A DNA stretch of 56,470 bases from NCBI GenBank assembly GCA_016722945.1, contig JAEQMT010000021.1, positions 1-56,470 of the forward strand, written 5' to 3'. The notes beneath the pieces are model-generated. The model was not told the DNA's origin. It saw only the letters and a program-made list of their open reading frames with translations, and searched no databases. The stretch comes from Desulfofustis sp. PB-SRB1 (GTDB taxonomy: Bacteria; Desulfobacterota; Desulfobulbia; Desulfobulbales; Desulfocapsaceae). A program made the translations under genes and the position numbers. Position 1 is the stretch's first letter. The number at the start of each line of letters is the position of its first letter. Of this stretch, positions 1 through 8,370 are shown piece by piece.

Positions 1-651
1 CCCGTATTTATCCGGATTTTTAAAAGTTCATACGAACTGGAACTCTGGATGATGTCGTCAAAGGGATACTTCGAACATTTCAAGACCTATATCATCTGCC
101 ATTTCTCAGGCGGACTTGGGCCAAAGCTCAAAGAAGGTGACCGGCAAAGCCCGGAGGGGTTCTATCTGGTGGACAAAGATCAGCTCAATCCATGGAGTTC
201 GCAGCACCTCGCCTTCAATATCGGCTATCCCAACGAATACGATCGTTACCACCGGCGCACCGGCAGTGCGATCATGGTGCACGGCAAATGCGTTTCAACG
301 GGGTGCTTCGCCATGACCAATTACAACATCGAACAGATTTATACCCTCGTTGACGCCGCCATCAAGGGTGGCCAGCAGGCGTTCTGGGTACATGTTTTCC
401 CGTTCAGACTCACCCGGAAAAATCTGGCCGCCCATACCCAATCCCGTTGGCATCCCTTCTGGACACAGCTGAAAAAAGGGTTTGATCTTTTTGAATATTA
501 CCGTACTCCGCCACACATCGGGGTTGAAAACGGTGCCTATACCTTCAACGCACCCCCGCCTGTTGCCAATACCAACGATTCATCCGCTACAACCTTGTCT
601 TTATCACCCCCCACACACCATAACATATGGCCGCGGCAAAGTGCTCAATAA
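1..651 (+). CDS. YafK-family L,D-transpeptidase (5' partial)
   Basis: Periplasmic cysteine L,D-transpeptidase of the YafK/DpaA type, which acts on peptidoglycan or on the murein-lipoprotein link. The reading frame is open from base 1, giving 16 further codons before the first ATG at 49, so the start and signal peptide lie outside the window. The catalytic YkuD motif HGKCVSTGCFAM is intact, with the His and the second Cys as expected catalytic residues. The preceding block with SGGLGPK and GDRQSPEGFY matches the YafK pattern closely. The last 35 residues are Pro/Thr/Ser-rich and unlike the core. dinB follows 82 bases downstream on the same strand. The family is sure; the exact substrate is not. 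Confidence 0.88.
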   Translation, partial: PVFIRIFKSSYELELWMMSSKGYFEHFKTYIICHFSGGLGPKLKEGDRQSPEGFYLVDKDQLNPWSSQHLAFNIGYPNEYDRYHRRTGSAIMVHGKCVSTGCFAMTNYNIEQIYTLVDAAIKGGQQAFWVHVFPFRLTRKNLAAHTQSRWHPFWTQLKKGFDLFEYYRTPPHIGVENGAYTFNAPPPVANTNDSSATTLSLSPPTHHNIWPRQSAQ

Positions 652-733
652 CGATGGATATTTTTACCGCCTCATCGCGCTCCTTCACCATACCATTTTC
701 TTCCGGCAGGGGCAGCTAAAGGACTCTTGAGCC

Positions 734-1819
734 ATGGATTCCGGCAGAAAAATTATCCACATCGATATGGATGCATTTTACGCCTCCATCGAGCAGCGCG
801 ATAATCCCCGGCTGCGGGCAAAACCGGTGATTGTCGGCGGCCATCCTGCCTCGCGCGGGGTGGTCGCCGCCTGTTCCTACGAGGCCCGGGCCTACGGCAT
901 TCACTCGGCAATGGCGTGCGCCCAGGCCTATCGGTTATGTCCGCGGGCGGAATTCATCAAACCACGGATGGCTCGGTACAAGGAAGTTTCCGAGCGGATC
1001 ATGGCAATTTTTGCCAACTACACCGATCTGGTGGAACCGCTCTCACTGGATGAGGCCTATCTTGATATCACCGAAAACAAGTTGGAGCAACAATCCGCCA
1101 CCCTACTCGCCACCACCATCTGCAATCATATTGTTACCGAAACCGGGCTTACCGCATCAGCCGGGGTATCGTGCAATAAGTTCGTGGCAAAAATTGCTTC
1201 CGGACTGAAAAAACCAAACGGTATCAGTGTGATCGAGCCGACTCGGGTCGATCAGTTTATTGCTGGTCTGCCCATTCATACATTTCACGGGGTCGGAGCG
1301 GTGACGGCGGCAAAGATGAAATCGCTGGGAATCCACAACGGCCATGACCTGCGCGGGTGGTCTCGGGAAAAATTGATTACCCATTTCGGCAAGCAGGGAG
1401 ATTTTTATTACAATATTGCCCGCGGTATCGATACACGACCGGTCAATCCGGAACGGATCCGCAAATCCATCGGTGCTGAACGCACCCTGGCCCAAGATAC
1501 CACCGATACCGGGTTTTTGATGTTGCTATTAGAGCAACTCGCACAGCGCGTCCACGCCACCGCCCACCGCTTTGATTTCACCTTTCAGACCGTGACCCTG
1601 AAGCTGCGTTACCACGATTTTACCACGATTACCCGTTCGTCAACCACGCCCCATGCAATGACCAGCATCGAAGAGCTTATCGAGGTCGCCAGCCGTCTCT
1701 TCAAACAGGCCACCGCCAAGACCAGGAAGATTCGCCTGATTGGTGTATCCATCGGAAAACTGCAAGCCAGATCATCACGAAAGCCCCGACAACTCAGTCT
1801 GCCATTTCAATTACGGTAA
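734..1819 (+). CDS. dinB: DNA polymerase IV (Y-family)
   Basis: Error-prone Y-family polymerase for translesion synthesis. At 361 residues it has the normal family length. The palm acidic residues are visible: Asp11 in HIDMDAFYASIE and Asp106-Glu107 in SLDEAYLD. A helix-hairpin-helix thumb (GVGAVTAAKMKSLGI) and a little-finger domain follow, and the C-terminal QLSLPF is a plausible beta-clamp-binding peptide. The ATG at 734 follows the purine-rich stretch AAAGGA. I see no LexA-type box in the short upstream gap, so SOS control is not supported by the sequence. Confidence 0.96.
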   Translation: MDSGRKIIHIDMDAFYASIEQRDNPRLRAKPVIVGGHPASRGVVAACSYEARAYGIHSAMACAQAYRLCPRAEFIKPRMARYKEVSERIMAIFANYTDLVEPLSLDEAYLDITENKLEQQSATLLATTICNHIVTETGLTASAGVSCNKFVAKIASGLKKPNGISVIEPTRVDQFIAGLPIHTFHGVGAVTAAKMKSLGIHNGHDLRGWSREKLITHFGKQGDFYYNIARGIDTRPVNPERIRKSIGAERTLAQDTTDTGFLMLLLEQLAQRVHATAHRFDFTFQTVTLKLRYHDFTTITRSSTTPHAMTSIEELIEVASRLFKQATAKTRKIRLIGVSIGKLQARSSRKPRQLSLPFQLR

Positions 1820-1870
1820 AAGTAGGCTACAACCGGTAATCATCAGATACAATTTATCCGGGAGCACGAC

Positions 1871-3721
1871 ATGATCCGTTTTCTTTTCAAATCAGTGAGG
1901 AGCATTATCCGTGGAATCTTTGGCTTTCTCACCTTTATTCGCACTCTTTTTTTCAATCTGATCTTCCTGGTGCTGATTGTTGTCATTGCGGCGGCCTATT
2001 TTTCCGGGCGTACCGACACAATAAAAGGCAATTCAATCCTTACCCTCACCATCTCCGGAACGGTGGTGGAACAGCCCTCCCGTTTTGATGATTTCGACCA
2101 GGGCTTGCAGGATATCCTGGGATTTTCACAGCCGCCGGTGACCCTGCTGCAAGATATCCTTGACGTAATCGATCACGCCCGTGCAGACAACAGGATCGCG
2201 GCAATAAAGCTGGATATTGATGGGCTCGAGCAAATCGGCATCGGCCAGGCCCGGGTTATCGGCAGGGCCCTGAATAATTTCAAAGAAAGCGGCAAAGAAA
2301 TTATTGCCGCGCAGGGATATTTTACGCAGAATCAATATTATCTGGCATCGTATGGGTCAAAGATCATCATGAACCCCATGGGCGGCGCCTATATCCAGGG
2401 GTTCGGGGTATTTCGTACCTATTTCAAAAATGCCCTGGAAAAACTCAAAATCAATTTTCACGTCTTTGCCATCGGCACCTACAAATCAGCCGCTGATCCC
2501 CTGATCCGCAACTCCATGTCCGCACCCGACAAAAAGCAGACCAGGGAATGGCTCAACTTTCTGTGGGACGGCTACGTTGACGACGTTGCCGACAATCGCG
2601 GCATCACCGCTCATCGTTTTCTTTCGTACATAAACGATATCCCAACTAACCTGGCCCGAGTGGATGGCGACATGGCCCGCCTTGCGCTGGAATACGGTCT
2701 AGTGGATGAACTGGCCTTTCAGAGCGAGGTCGATGAACTACTCCGGTCAATCACCGGCCAGCAATTTACTGAGAAACTGCGCACTGTCTCCACCTACCGC
2801 TATCTCTCCACCATTGATCGCTCCTTTACCGCAACAGGCGAGGAAGACAATGTCATTGGTCTGATTGTCGCCGAAGGCACCATCGTTCCGGGCGCCAGCG
2901 AAGAGCAAACCATCGGTGATGAAACCATGGTAAAATTGATCCGCCAGGCAACTGATAACGATGCCATCAAGGCGCTGGTGGTTCGCATCAACAGCGGCGG
3001 CGGTTCCGCCTTTGCCTCCGAACAGATACGCAGGGAACTGAGCAAACTTCAGGCAGGCGGTAAGCCGGTCATCATTTCCATGGGATCGATTGCCGCCTCA
3101 GGGGCCTATTGGCTCGCCGCCAGCAGCGATCAGATCTGGGCATCAGCAGATACCCTCACCGGCTCAATTGGTATTTTCATGGTCCTGCCCACCATCGATC
3201 AGGCGCTGAATGATCTGGGTATATCACGCGACGGCATCGGCACCACCGACTTTACCGCTGCTTTCGATATCACTCAGCCTTTGAGCGACAGGACGCAGGA
3301 CGCCATTCAACTGTCTCTTGAACATGGCTATAGCACCTTTATAACCATTGTCGCCGAGGGCAGGGGATTAGAACGCAGCCGGGTCGAGGAATTGGCCCAG
3401 GGGCGCATATACACCGGTGCCGCCGCCCTGGACGTTGGTCTCGTGGATCATCTGGGTGAGTTAACGGATGCCATTGGTGCAGCGGCTGAGGTTGCCGATC
3501 TCGCTCACTATCAGGTACGGTATCTGGAAGGACAACGCTCTCTGCGCCAGCGATTCATGAGCGTTATGCGCGGTTCCGCTACCGCGCTCGCTGCTTCTCT
3601 TCACATCAGAATGCCGGCATGGATTGAGGCCGTTGCGGATAGTCCGGAAATCACTATGATGATGTATTTTGATGATCCACGCGGGCTCTATGCCCACTGG
3701 ATGCTCAATGTTGCCCAATAA
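1871..3721 (+). CDS. sppA: signal peptide peptidase SppA, 67K type
   Basis: Inner-membrane serine protease that degrades cleaved signal peptides. The 616 residues give the long two-domain (tandem S49) form. One membrane anchor lies at about residues 20-43. Lys205 in GTYKSAADP and Ser410 in GSIAASGAYW fit the catalytic dyad split between the N- and C-terminal halves, as in the E. coli enzyme. The start at 1871 is preceded by GGGAGCACGAC. The gene sits 51 bases after dinB and 21 bases before a binding-protein gene, so cotranscription with the latter is likely. Confidence 0.95.
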   Translation: MIRFLFKSVRSIIRGIFGFLTFIRTLFFNLIFLVLIVVIAAAYFSGRTDTIKGNSILTLTISGTVVEQPSRFDDFDQGLQDILGFSQPPVTLLQDILDVIDHARADNRIAAIKLDIDGLEQIGIGQARVIGRALNNFKESGKEIIAAQGYFTQNQYYLASYGSKIIMNPMGGAYIQGFGVFRTYFKNALEKLKINFHVFAIGTYKSAADPLIRNSMSAPDKKQTREWLNFLWDGYVDDVADNRGITAHRFLSYINDIPTNLARVDGDMARLALEYGLVDELAFQSEVDELLRSITGQQFTEKLRTVSTYRYLSTIDRSFTATGEEDNVIGLIVAEGTIVPGASEEQTIGDETMVKLIRQATDNDAIKALVVRINSGGGSAFASEQIRRELSKLQAGGKPVIISMGSIAASGAYWLAASSDQIWASADTLTGSIGIFMVLPTIDQALNDLGISRDGIGTTDFTAAFDITQPLSDRTQDAIQLSLEHGYSTFITIVAEGRGLERSRVEELAQGRIYTGAAALDVGLVDHLGELTDAIGAAAEVADLAHYQVRYLEGQRSLRQRFMSVMRGSATALAASLHIRMPAWIEAVADSPEITMMMYFDDPRGLYAHWMLNVAQ

Positions 3722-3742
3722 CAACAGAAAGGGAGTCTTTTT

Positions 3743-4654
3743 ATGAACTATCGAAACCTGATTCTGACAACGCTTGCCGTACTCTGCTGCTTCACTATAT
3801 CGGCCAGAGCGCAGGAGGCGGTGCTCATTTCCGGCAACCCCAACGCACCACCGGTGGTGTGGGAACAGTATGAACAACTGGTGGGTCTGGGTATCGATCT
3901 TACCACCTCGATTCTTGACGAGCTGGGTATCGGCTACCAGATTAAACGGTTCAGCAACTGGCAGCAGGTACAGGACGGCGCCCGGCAGGACAAAATCGAT
4001 ATCATCGTATCGGCCTATCGAAATCAGGATAGGGAACAATATCTGGACTTTTCCATTGCTTATCTCAACCAACCCACCGTCATCATGGTGAAAAAGGGCA
4101 ATGAGTTCAAACTCACCAGCTGGGAGGCACTCAAGGGTAAAAAGGGGGTATCAAATATCGGCGAGAGTTACGGTCAGGAGTTTGACAGCTATATTAAAGA
4201 GCATCTGGATGTCGAATATCATCAGTTCGAGCGGGCCATACAAATGCTCAAACTGAACATGGCCGACTACCTCATCGTCGACCTTTACACCGGTCTGATT
4301 TACACCCGCCTGCTCCAGGGCGAAGATGCTGTTACCATGCTTGACCCACCGGCTACCGTGCAGTCATTTCACCTGGCAATCAGTAAGGATTCACCGCTGG
4401 CCGGTCGAATCGACGAGATTAATGCAGTGCTGCGGAAACGCATCGACAGCGGCTTCGTGGAGGACTCCATGTTGACTCATTTCGACGATTGGCAGAAACT
4501 TATCGATCGCCGCTCCGCCGCACTCAAACATCAAAGTGAGGAGCAAGCATCGTTAAACGAGCAGTACGCCAAAGAGCAGCGTGAAATGGCTCAGCAACGA
4601 ATTATCGGCACCATGGTCAACCGCGAAGGACCGTCGCCGGAGATGACCCCGTAG
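3743..4654 (+). CDS. periplasmic solute-binding protein, family 3
   Basis: Extracellular solute-binding protein of the amino-acid (SBP_bac_3) type, 303 residues. An N-terminal signal peptide of about 23 residues ends near ARAQ. The core has the two-lobe pattern with RFSNWQQVQDG and DIIVSAYRNQDREQY, followed by KGKKGVSNIGESYG. The C-terminus from about residue 255 is a charged Glu/Gln-rich tail that looks helical and is unusual for the family. No permease or ATPase gene is adjacent, so it may be a sensor-type or orphan binding protein. The stop codon TAG at 4652-4654 is the first three bases of a MITE-like repeat. The ligand is unknown. Confidence 0.8.
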   Translation: MNYRNLILTTLAVLCCFTISARAQEAVLISGNPNAPPVVWEQYEQLVGLGIDLTTSILDELGIGYQIKRFSNWQQVQDGARQDKIDIIVSAYRNQDREQYLDFSIAYLNQPTVIMVKKGNEFKLTSWEALKGKKGVSNIGESYGQEFDSYIKEHLDVEYHQFERAIQMLKLNMADYLIVDLYTGLIYTRLLQGEDAVTMLDPPATVQSFHLAISKDSPLAGRIDEINAVLRKRIDSGFVEDSMLTHFDDWQKLIDRRSAALKHQSEEQASLNEQYAKEQREMAQQRIIGTMVNREGPSPEMTP

Positions 4655-4816
4655 TGTCATGTCAAGTTTCAGATGTTCAAAAATTGCGCCGTATTTTTGG
4701 TTTCCCGCAAGGCGCGAAAGAGGGTGCATAGCAGCGCTATGTAAACGACTGAGTAACGAAGTCGGGAAGCTAAAAGGACAAGCAAGATTGAACAGATGAG
4801 GCTTGACAGGACACTA
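4652..4816. repeat. MITE-like inverted-repeat element, family 1 copy A
   Basis: A 165-bp non-coding element with terminal inverted repeats of about 35 bases. The left end is TAGTGTCATGTCAAG and the reverse complement of the right end is TAGTGTCCTGTCAAG, with further matches inward (CATCTGTTCAA against CAGATGTTCAA). The centre has shared words (GCATAGCAG, GTAACGAAG) with a second copy at 13975-14142. It carries no ORF and fits a non-autonomous mobile repeat. The left end provides the stop codon of the upstream binding-protein gene. Confidence 0.75.
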
Positions 4817-4829
4817 GTCCGATTCGCAT

Positions 4830-5795
4830 TTGAGTGTAGTCTTGTTTAGTCCCGATGAGTTGTGGACCGGTCTGGGGTGGCCGCTCACCCGGATGATGCT
4901 GTTCATTTCCATCGGCCTGTTTGTCGCTATTGTGGTGGAGTCCCTCAATTGGAACCGGAGAATCGGCGCTCTGACGCGGCCGTTGATCCGCGCCGGAAAT
5001 TTCTCCGATCGCACCTCGGCCGCATTTTCCATGGCATTGATCTCAGGGGTCAGCGCCAATACCATGCTGGCGGAATCTTATACCGAAAACAAGCTGAGCA
5101 AACGGGAGTTGATTCTTGCCAATCTGCTCAACAGCCTGCCCACCTATTGTCTCCACCTGCCCACCATGATGGCCATTACCATCCCACTCATCCCCACGGC
5201 AGCCGCCGGCTATCTCGGCATAACCCTGGGTGCCGCCGCCTTTCGCACATTGGCTATCGTTTTGGTGGGCAGACTGACTTTGAGCGGCAATGACGCCGAC
5301 CGGGTGCATGCGCCATCTGAAAAACCCGATTCTGCCCGCTCGTTCATGAAAACGGTGTCGGCACGTTTCAGCAGACGGCTTAAAAAAATTGCCATGTTCA
5401 CCGTGCCTATCTATATCTGTGTCTATTTCATGAACCGGCTGGAGTTCTTCTCTGCTCTTGAAAACATCGTCGCCGCTCAGCTCAGCTTTATTCCGCTGCT
5501 TTCACCCCAGGCCATGGGCATAATCGCATTAGGCTTTACCGCTGAAATCAGTGCTTCACTGGCAGCGGCGGGGGCGCTGCTCAATGACAACGTCCTCACC
5601 ACCCAGCAGGCAATCGTTGCGCTGCTGATCGGCAACATCATTTCCTCACCGCTTCGTGCGCTTCGCCACCAGTTTCCCTATTACGCGGGAATTTTCAAAC
5701 CACGCCTCGCCATGGAATTGATTGTATATAATCAAAGCTTTCGCGCCCTCAGCCTTATTGTGGCAACTATTTTCTATATCATCTTCAACTCCTAA
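4830..5795 (+). CDS. multi-pass membrane protein, nucleoside-recognition (GATE) type
   Basis: Integral membrane protein of 321 residues with about eight hydrophobic segments and short loops; one basic loop occurs around residue 175 (SRRLKKIAMF). The repeated small-residue pattern, such as ALISGVSANTMLAESY and LGFTAEISASLAAAGALL, resembles Gate/nucleoside-recognition-domain proteins. I do not recognise a specific member. The start is uncertain: TTG at 4830 gives the best N-terminus before the first membrane segment, with no strong ribosome binding site because a repeat element ends 14 bases upstream. The gene ends about 110 bases before a cobalamin riboswitch that serves the next genes, so a link to B12 or its precursors is possible but unproven. 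Confidence 0.6.
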   Translation: MSVVLFSPDELWTGLGWPLTRMMLFISIGLFVAIVVESLNWNRRIGALTRPLIRAGNFSDRTSAAFSMALISGVSANTMLAESYTENKLSKRELILANLLNSLPTYCLHLPTMMAITIPLIPTAAAGYLGITLGAAAFRTLAIVLVGRLTLSGNDADRVHAPSEKPDSARSFMKTVSARFSRRLKKIAMFTVPIYICVYFMNRLEFFSALENIVAAQLSFIPLLSPQAMGIIALGFTAEISASLAAAGALLNDNVLTTQQAIVALLIGNIISSPLRALRHQFPYYAGIFKPRLAMELIVYNQSFRALSLIVATIFYIIFNS

Positions 5796-5904
5796 AACAT
5801 CGGTGGTTTTGAAAAAGAAAACAATCTTTTGAGCCCTGGGCGCGAAGGTTTCACGACACCATCATAGATTGACAATTCTCAGTGCAAAAAGTAGATGTGC
5901 GCGA

Positions 5905-6080
5905 TGGACTCAGGTACCGCCGTTAGATACTGAGAGGTAAGAGGGAACTCCGTGTAAATCGGAGAGGGAGACGCCGCTGTAATGGGAACGACCGCCACCT
6001 TATACCACTGGGGTATTGATACCTGGGTGGTGAGCCAGCAGGGCGAACCGGAAGTCACAGGACCTGTTTAAGCAACCGCC
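5905..6080 (+). promoter_or_regulatory. cobalamin (AdoCbl) riboswitch
   Basis: Conserved B12-riboswitch core is readable: AACTCCGTGTAAATCGGAG at 5945-5963, then GCCGCTGTAATGGGAACGA at 5973-5991 (the B12 box region), a variable hairpin with CCACTGG, and GGAAGTCACAGGACCTG at 6050-6066 closing the core. Order and spacing match the family. About 15 bases later a 10-bp stem (arms near 6078-6112, GCCGCACATC against GATGGTGCGGC, one bulge) could be the expression platform; it lacks a U-run, so translational or Rho-linked control is more likely than intrinsic termination. It precedes a BtuC/BtuD-like pair, which supports cobalamin-repressed uptake. Confidence 0.92.
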
Positions 6081-6214
6081 GCACATCCCGCATTAGATGG
6101 TGCGGCAAACGAGACGAGGAACTATCAGGGCATCCCCGGATCAGCAATGATCGGTTTTTTCTTGCCTGCGTTTAACTCAACGGATACTGCTTTTCACGGC
6201 ACGACATCGTCACG

Positions 6215-7249
6215 GTGGCACGCATTTCATTACCAATTCGGCTCATCCTGCTCGGCACCGCACCAATTCTCATCATTGCCGTTACCATCGGATTGGGCTA
6301 CATCGATATCAGCCCGCCTGATATCTACCATGTCCTGCTGGCTCGGTTTGGCTGGCCGCTGCCCGATTCTGTTGACCCAAGCTTTTCGTTCGTGATCTGG
6401 GAAGTACGGCTGCCGAGAATTCTCTGTGTGGCCATGGTCGGCGGCGGACTTGCCGTTTCCGGCTGCGTCTTTCAGTCTCTGCTGCGAAATCCACTGGCCG
6501 ATCCCTACACCCTCGGTATCTCCTCGGGTGCCGCCTTCGGTGCTTCGCTGGGTTTCGTACTGGTGCTGTTCGGCTGGCTGCACCCCGATCCATGGTTTGT
6601 GCCTGGGTTCGCCTTCATTGGGGCACTGGCCACGTTGGCGGCGGTTTTTTATCTGACCGCGCCTTCACAACAGCTTTCCTCAAACAGCCTCATCCTGGCC
6701 GGCATTATTGTCTCCGCCATTTTATCAGCGGCAATCAGCTTCATTAAGTTTCTTGCTGATGAACAGGTTAGTGCCATCATTTTCTGGCTGATGGGCAGCT
6801 TTATCGGTAAAACCTGGCGGGAGACATCGGTGCTGGCGGGAATCAGCCTGCCATGCATGGCCGTTTTGATGTGCTATACCCGGGAACTGGACATCATGAG
6901 CTTTGGCGAACGCACCTCTGACGCACTGGGCATTGAAACAGTTAAAATTCGAAAATTACTGCTCATTATCGCATCGCTTACCACTTCCGCCTGCGTTGCA
7001 GTCTCAGGAATTATCGGTTTTGTGGGGCTCATTGTGCCCCATTTCATGCGCCTTGTTCTCGGTCCACATAATAGACTTCTGGTTCCGTACAGTTTTCTCG
7101 GCGGCTGTGCTCTGCTGCTGGTGGCAGACACCATCACCCGCGTCTATCTTCCGGTCGAACTGCCCATTGGCATTCTCACGGCCCTGCTTGGCGGCCCGAT
7201 ATTCTGCGTGATTTTCAGAAAGTATCAGCTTGCCAGGTGGCGCTCGTGA
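6215..7249 (+). CDS. btuC: cobalamin ABC transporter permease (FecCD/BtuC family)
   Basis: Inner-membrane permease of 344 residues with the FecCD fold of about ten membrane helices. Family signatures include WEVRLPRILCVAMVGGGLA, SGCVFQSLLRNPLADPYTLG and GFVGLIVPHFMRL. The GTG at 6215 gives the shortest N-terminus before the first helix; a longer start is possible. It is the first gene after the cobalamin riboswitch and overlaps the ATPase gene by 13 bases, so uptake of cobalamin or a corrinoid is the best reading. Iron-siderophore permeases share the fold, and the riboswitch is what decides the call. Confidence 0.85.
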   Translation: MARISLPIRLILLGTAPILIIAVTIGLGYIDISPPDIYHVLLARFGWPLPDSVDPSFSFVIWEVRLPRILCVAMVGGGLAVSGCVFQSLLRNPLADPYTLGISSGAAFGASLGFVLVLFGWLHPDPWFVPGFAFIGALATLAAVFYLTAPSQQLSSNSLILAGIIVSAILSAAISFIKFLADEQVSAIIFWLMGSFIGKTWRETSVLAGISLPCMAVLMCYTRELDIMSFGERTSDALGIETVKIRKLLLIIASLTTSACVAVSGIIGFVGLIVPHFMRLVLGPHNRLLVPYSFLGGCALLLVADTITRVYLPVELPIGILTALLGGPIFCVIFRKYQLARWRS

Positions 7250-8037
7250 ATGAGCGCACTGTAGAAATCACCCTCACCGGGGTAACCTTCTCGTACGGCC
7301 CGCTGCCGTGTTTGCATAATCTGAGCCTCAGCCTTCAGCCGGGCACGCTCTATGGTCTCATCGGCCCCAACGGCAGCGGCAAATCTACCCTGCTCGATAT
7401 CATTGGTGGATTTGCCCGTCCCCAGGGTGGTCGAGTCACTATCGGCGGGCGTCGACTGGAGAGCTATTCGCGCGGTGAACTGGCCCGTTTGATTGGCGTT
7501 GTTCCGCAATCTTTCACCCTCAATTTCGATTACTCAGTGGAGCACGTCGTCCTGATGGGCCGATATCCATATTTAAAGCGATTTTCCGGGCCATCCCCAG
7601 AGGATCTGCACCAAGTACGTCACGCTCTGGAACTGCTCGATATCGCCAAACTGGCGGAGCGACCGGTACGTACCCTGTCCGGTGGTGAAAAACAGCGGGT
7701 GATGGTGGCCCGAACCCTGGCGCAGGATACCCCGGTCATCCTGCTCGATGAGGCTACCGCTAACCTTGATATCAAGCATGCCATCTCGATCATGCACATT
7801 ATGGCGAAACTGGTGAAAAACTCATCGAGAACGGTGGTCGCCGCCCTGCACGATCTTAATATGGCCTGCGCCTACAGCGATCAGATCATCGCTCTGTATG
7901 GTGGTAAACTGGTTGCTTCCGGAACCACCGAAGCAACCATATCACCGGCCCTGATCGAAACATTGTACCAGGTGCCGGTGACCATAACAGCCGGTACAGA
8001 TGATACACCGCAGACGATCAACTATCGCTACCACTAA
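7237..8037 (+). CDS. btuD: cobalamin ABC transporter ATP-binding protein
   Basis: Cytoplasmic ATPase of 266 residues paired with the FecCD permease. It shows Walker A GPNGSGKST (about 43-51), Q-loop VVPQSF, signature LSGGEKQRV (about 147), Walker B VILLDEATANLD and switch His in ALHDLN. The start is either GTG at 7237 or the next GTG at 7246; both overlap the permease end, showing translational coupling. Its stop TAA overlaps the ATG of the following truncated binding-protein stub. The FepC/BtuD subfamily is clear and the substrate is inferred from the upstream riboswitch. Confidence 0.88.
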   Translation: MALVNERTVEITLTGVTFSYGPLPCLHNLSLSLQPGTLYGLIGPNGSGKSTLLDIIGGFARPQGGRVTIGGRRLESYSRGELARLIGVVPQSFTLNFDYSVEHVVLMGRYPYLKRFSGPSPEDLHQVRHALELLDIAKLAERPVRTLSGGEKQRVMVARTLAQDTPVILLDEATANLDIKHAISIMHIMAKLVKNSSRTVVAALHDLNMACAYSDQIIALYGGKLVASGTTEATISPALIETLYQVPVTITAGTDDTPQTINYRYH

Positions 8038-8177
8038 TGAAATCACCCCTTATCAACATACTCTCACTACTTCTGCTCACCGGCACGGCGGCTATATCGG
8101 CACCCGCTGCCTGGGCACGAACGACAATCCCTGACGACAGCGGCATCAGCCATCACCTGGCTAAACGGGCCGGTTAA
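8037..8177 (+). pseudogene. truncated periplasmic binding protein stub (BtuF-like)
   Basis: A 46-codon reading frame starting in the TAATG overlap with the ATPase stop. It encodes a good signal peptide (MKSPLINILSLLLLTGTAA, then APAAWA) followed by RTTIPDDSGISHHLAKR, which resembles the first strand of TroA/BtuF-type binding proteins (pattern TVTDDAGNxVTLxKP). It then stops. The next 190 bases show no continuation of the family in any frame, so this is a deletion rather than a simple frameshift. The transporter would thus lack its own binding protein at this locus. A genuine small secreted peptide is the alternative. Confidence 0.5.
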
Positions 8178-8370
8178 GAAATGGAGTTCATCACCATCGA
8201 TCTTTACTTGCTGCGCCACCGGCCGCACTACTTTTCGACGATCAGTGTAAGGCCTTCTCGATATGAAGCCCCCGGTGATGATAAGGTAAAAAAAGCCTCC
8301 TATCTTTATAATTTCGAGATAGTAATCCGTCCTGCCGACAATAATCTCGCCGATTAACATGGAGTAGCAA
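8178..8370 (+). other. gap with a possible 58-aa ORF
   Basis: Between the binding-protein stub and the SDR gene lies a 58-codon frame from ATG 8181 to TAA 8357, with no clear ribosome binding site. Its product has no signal peptide or membrane segment and matches nothing I recognise. It could be a short real gene or chance; the position inside the former binding-protein locus favours chance or debris. Confidence 0.25.
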
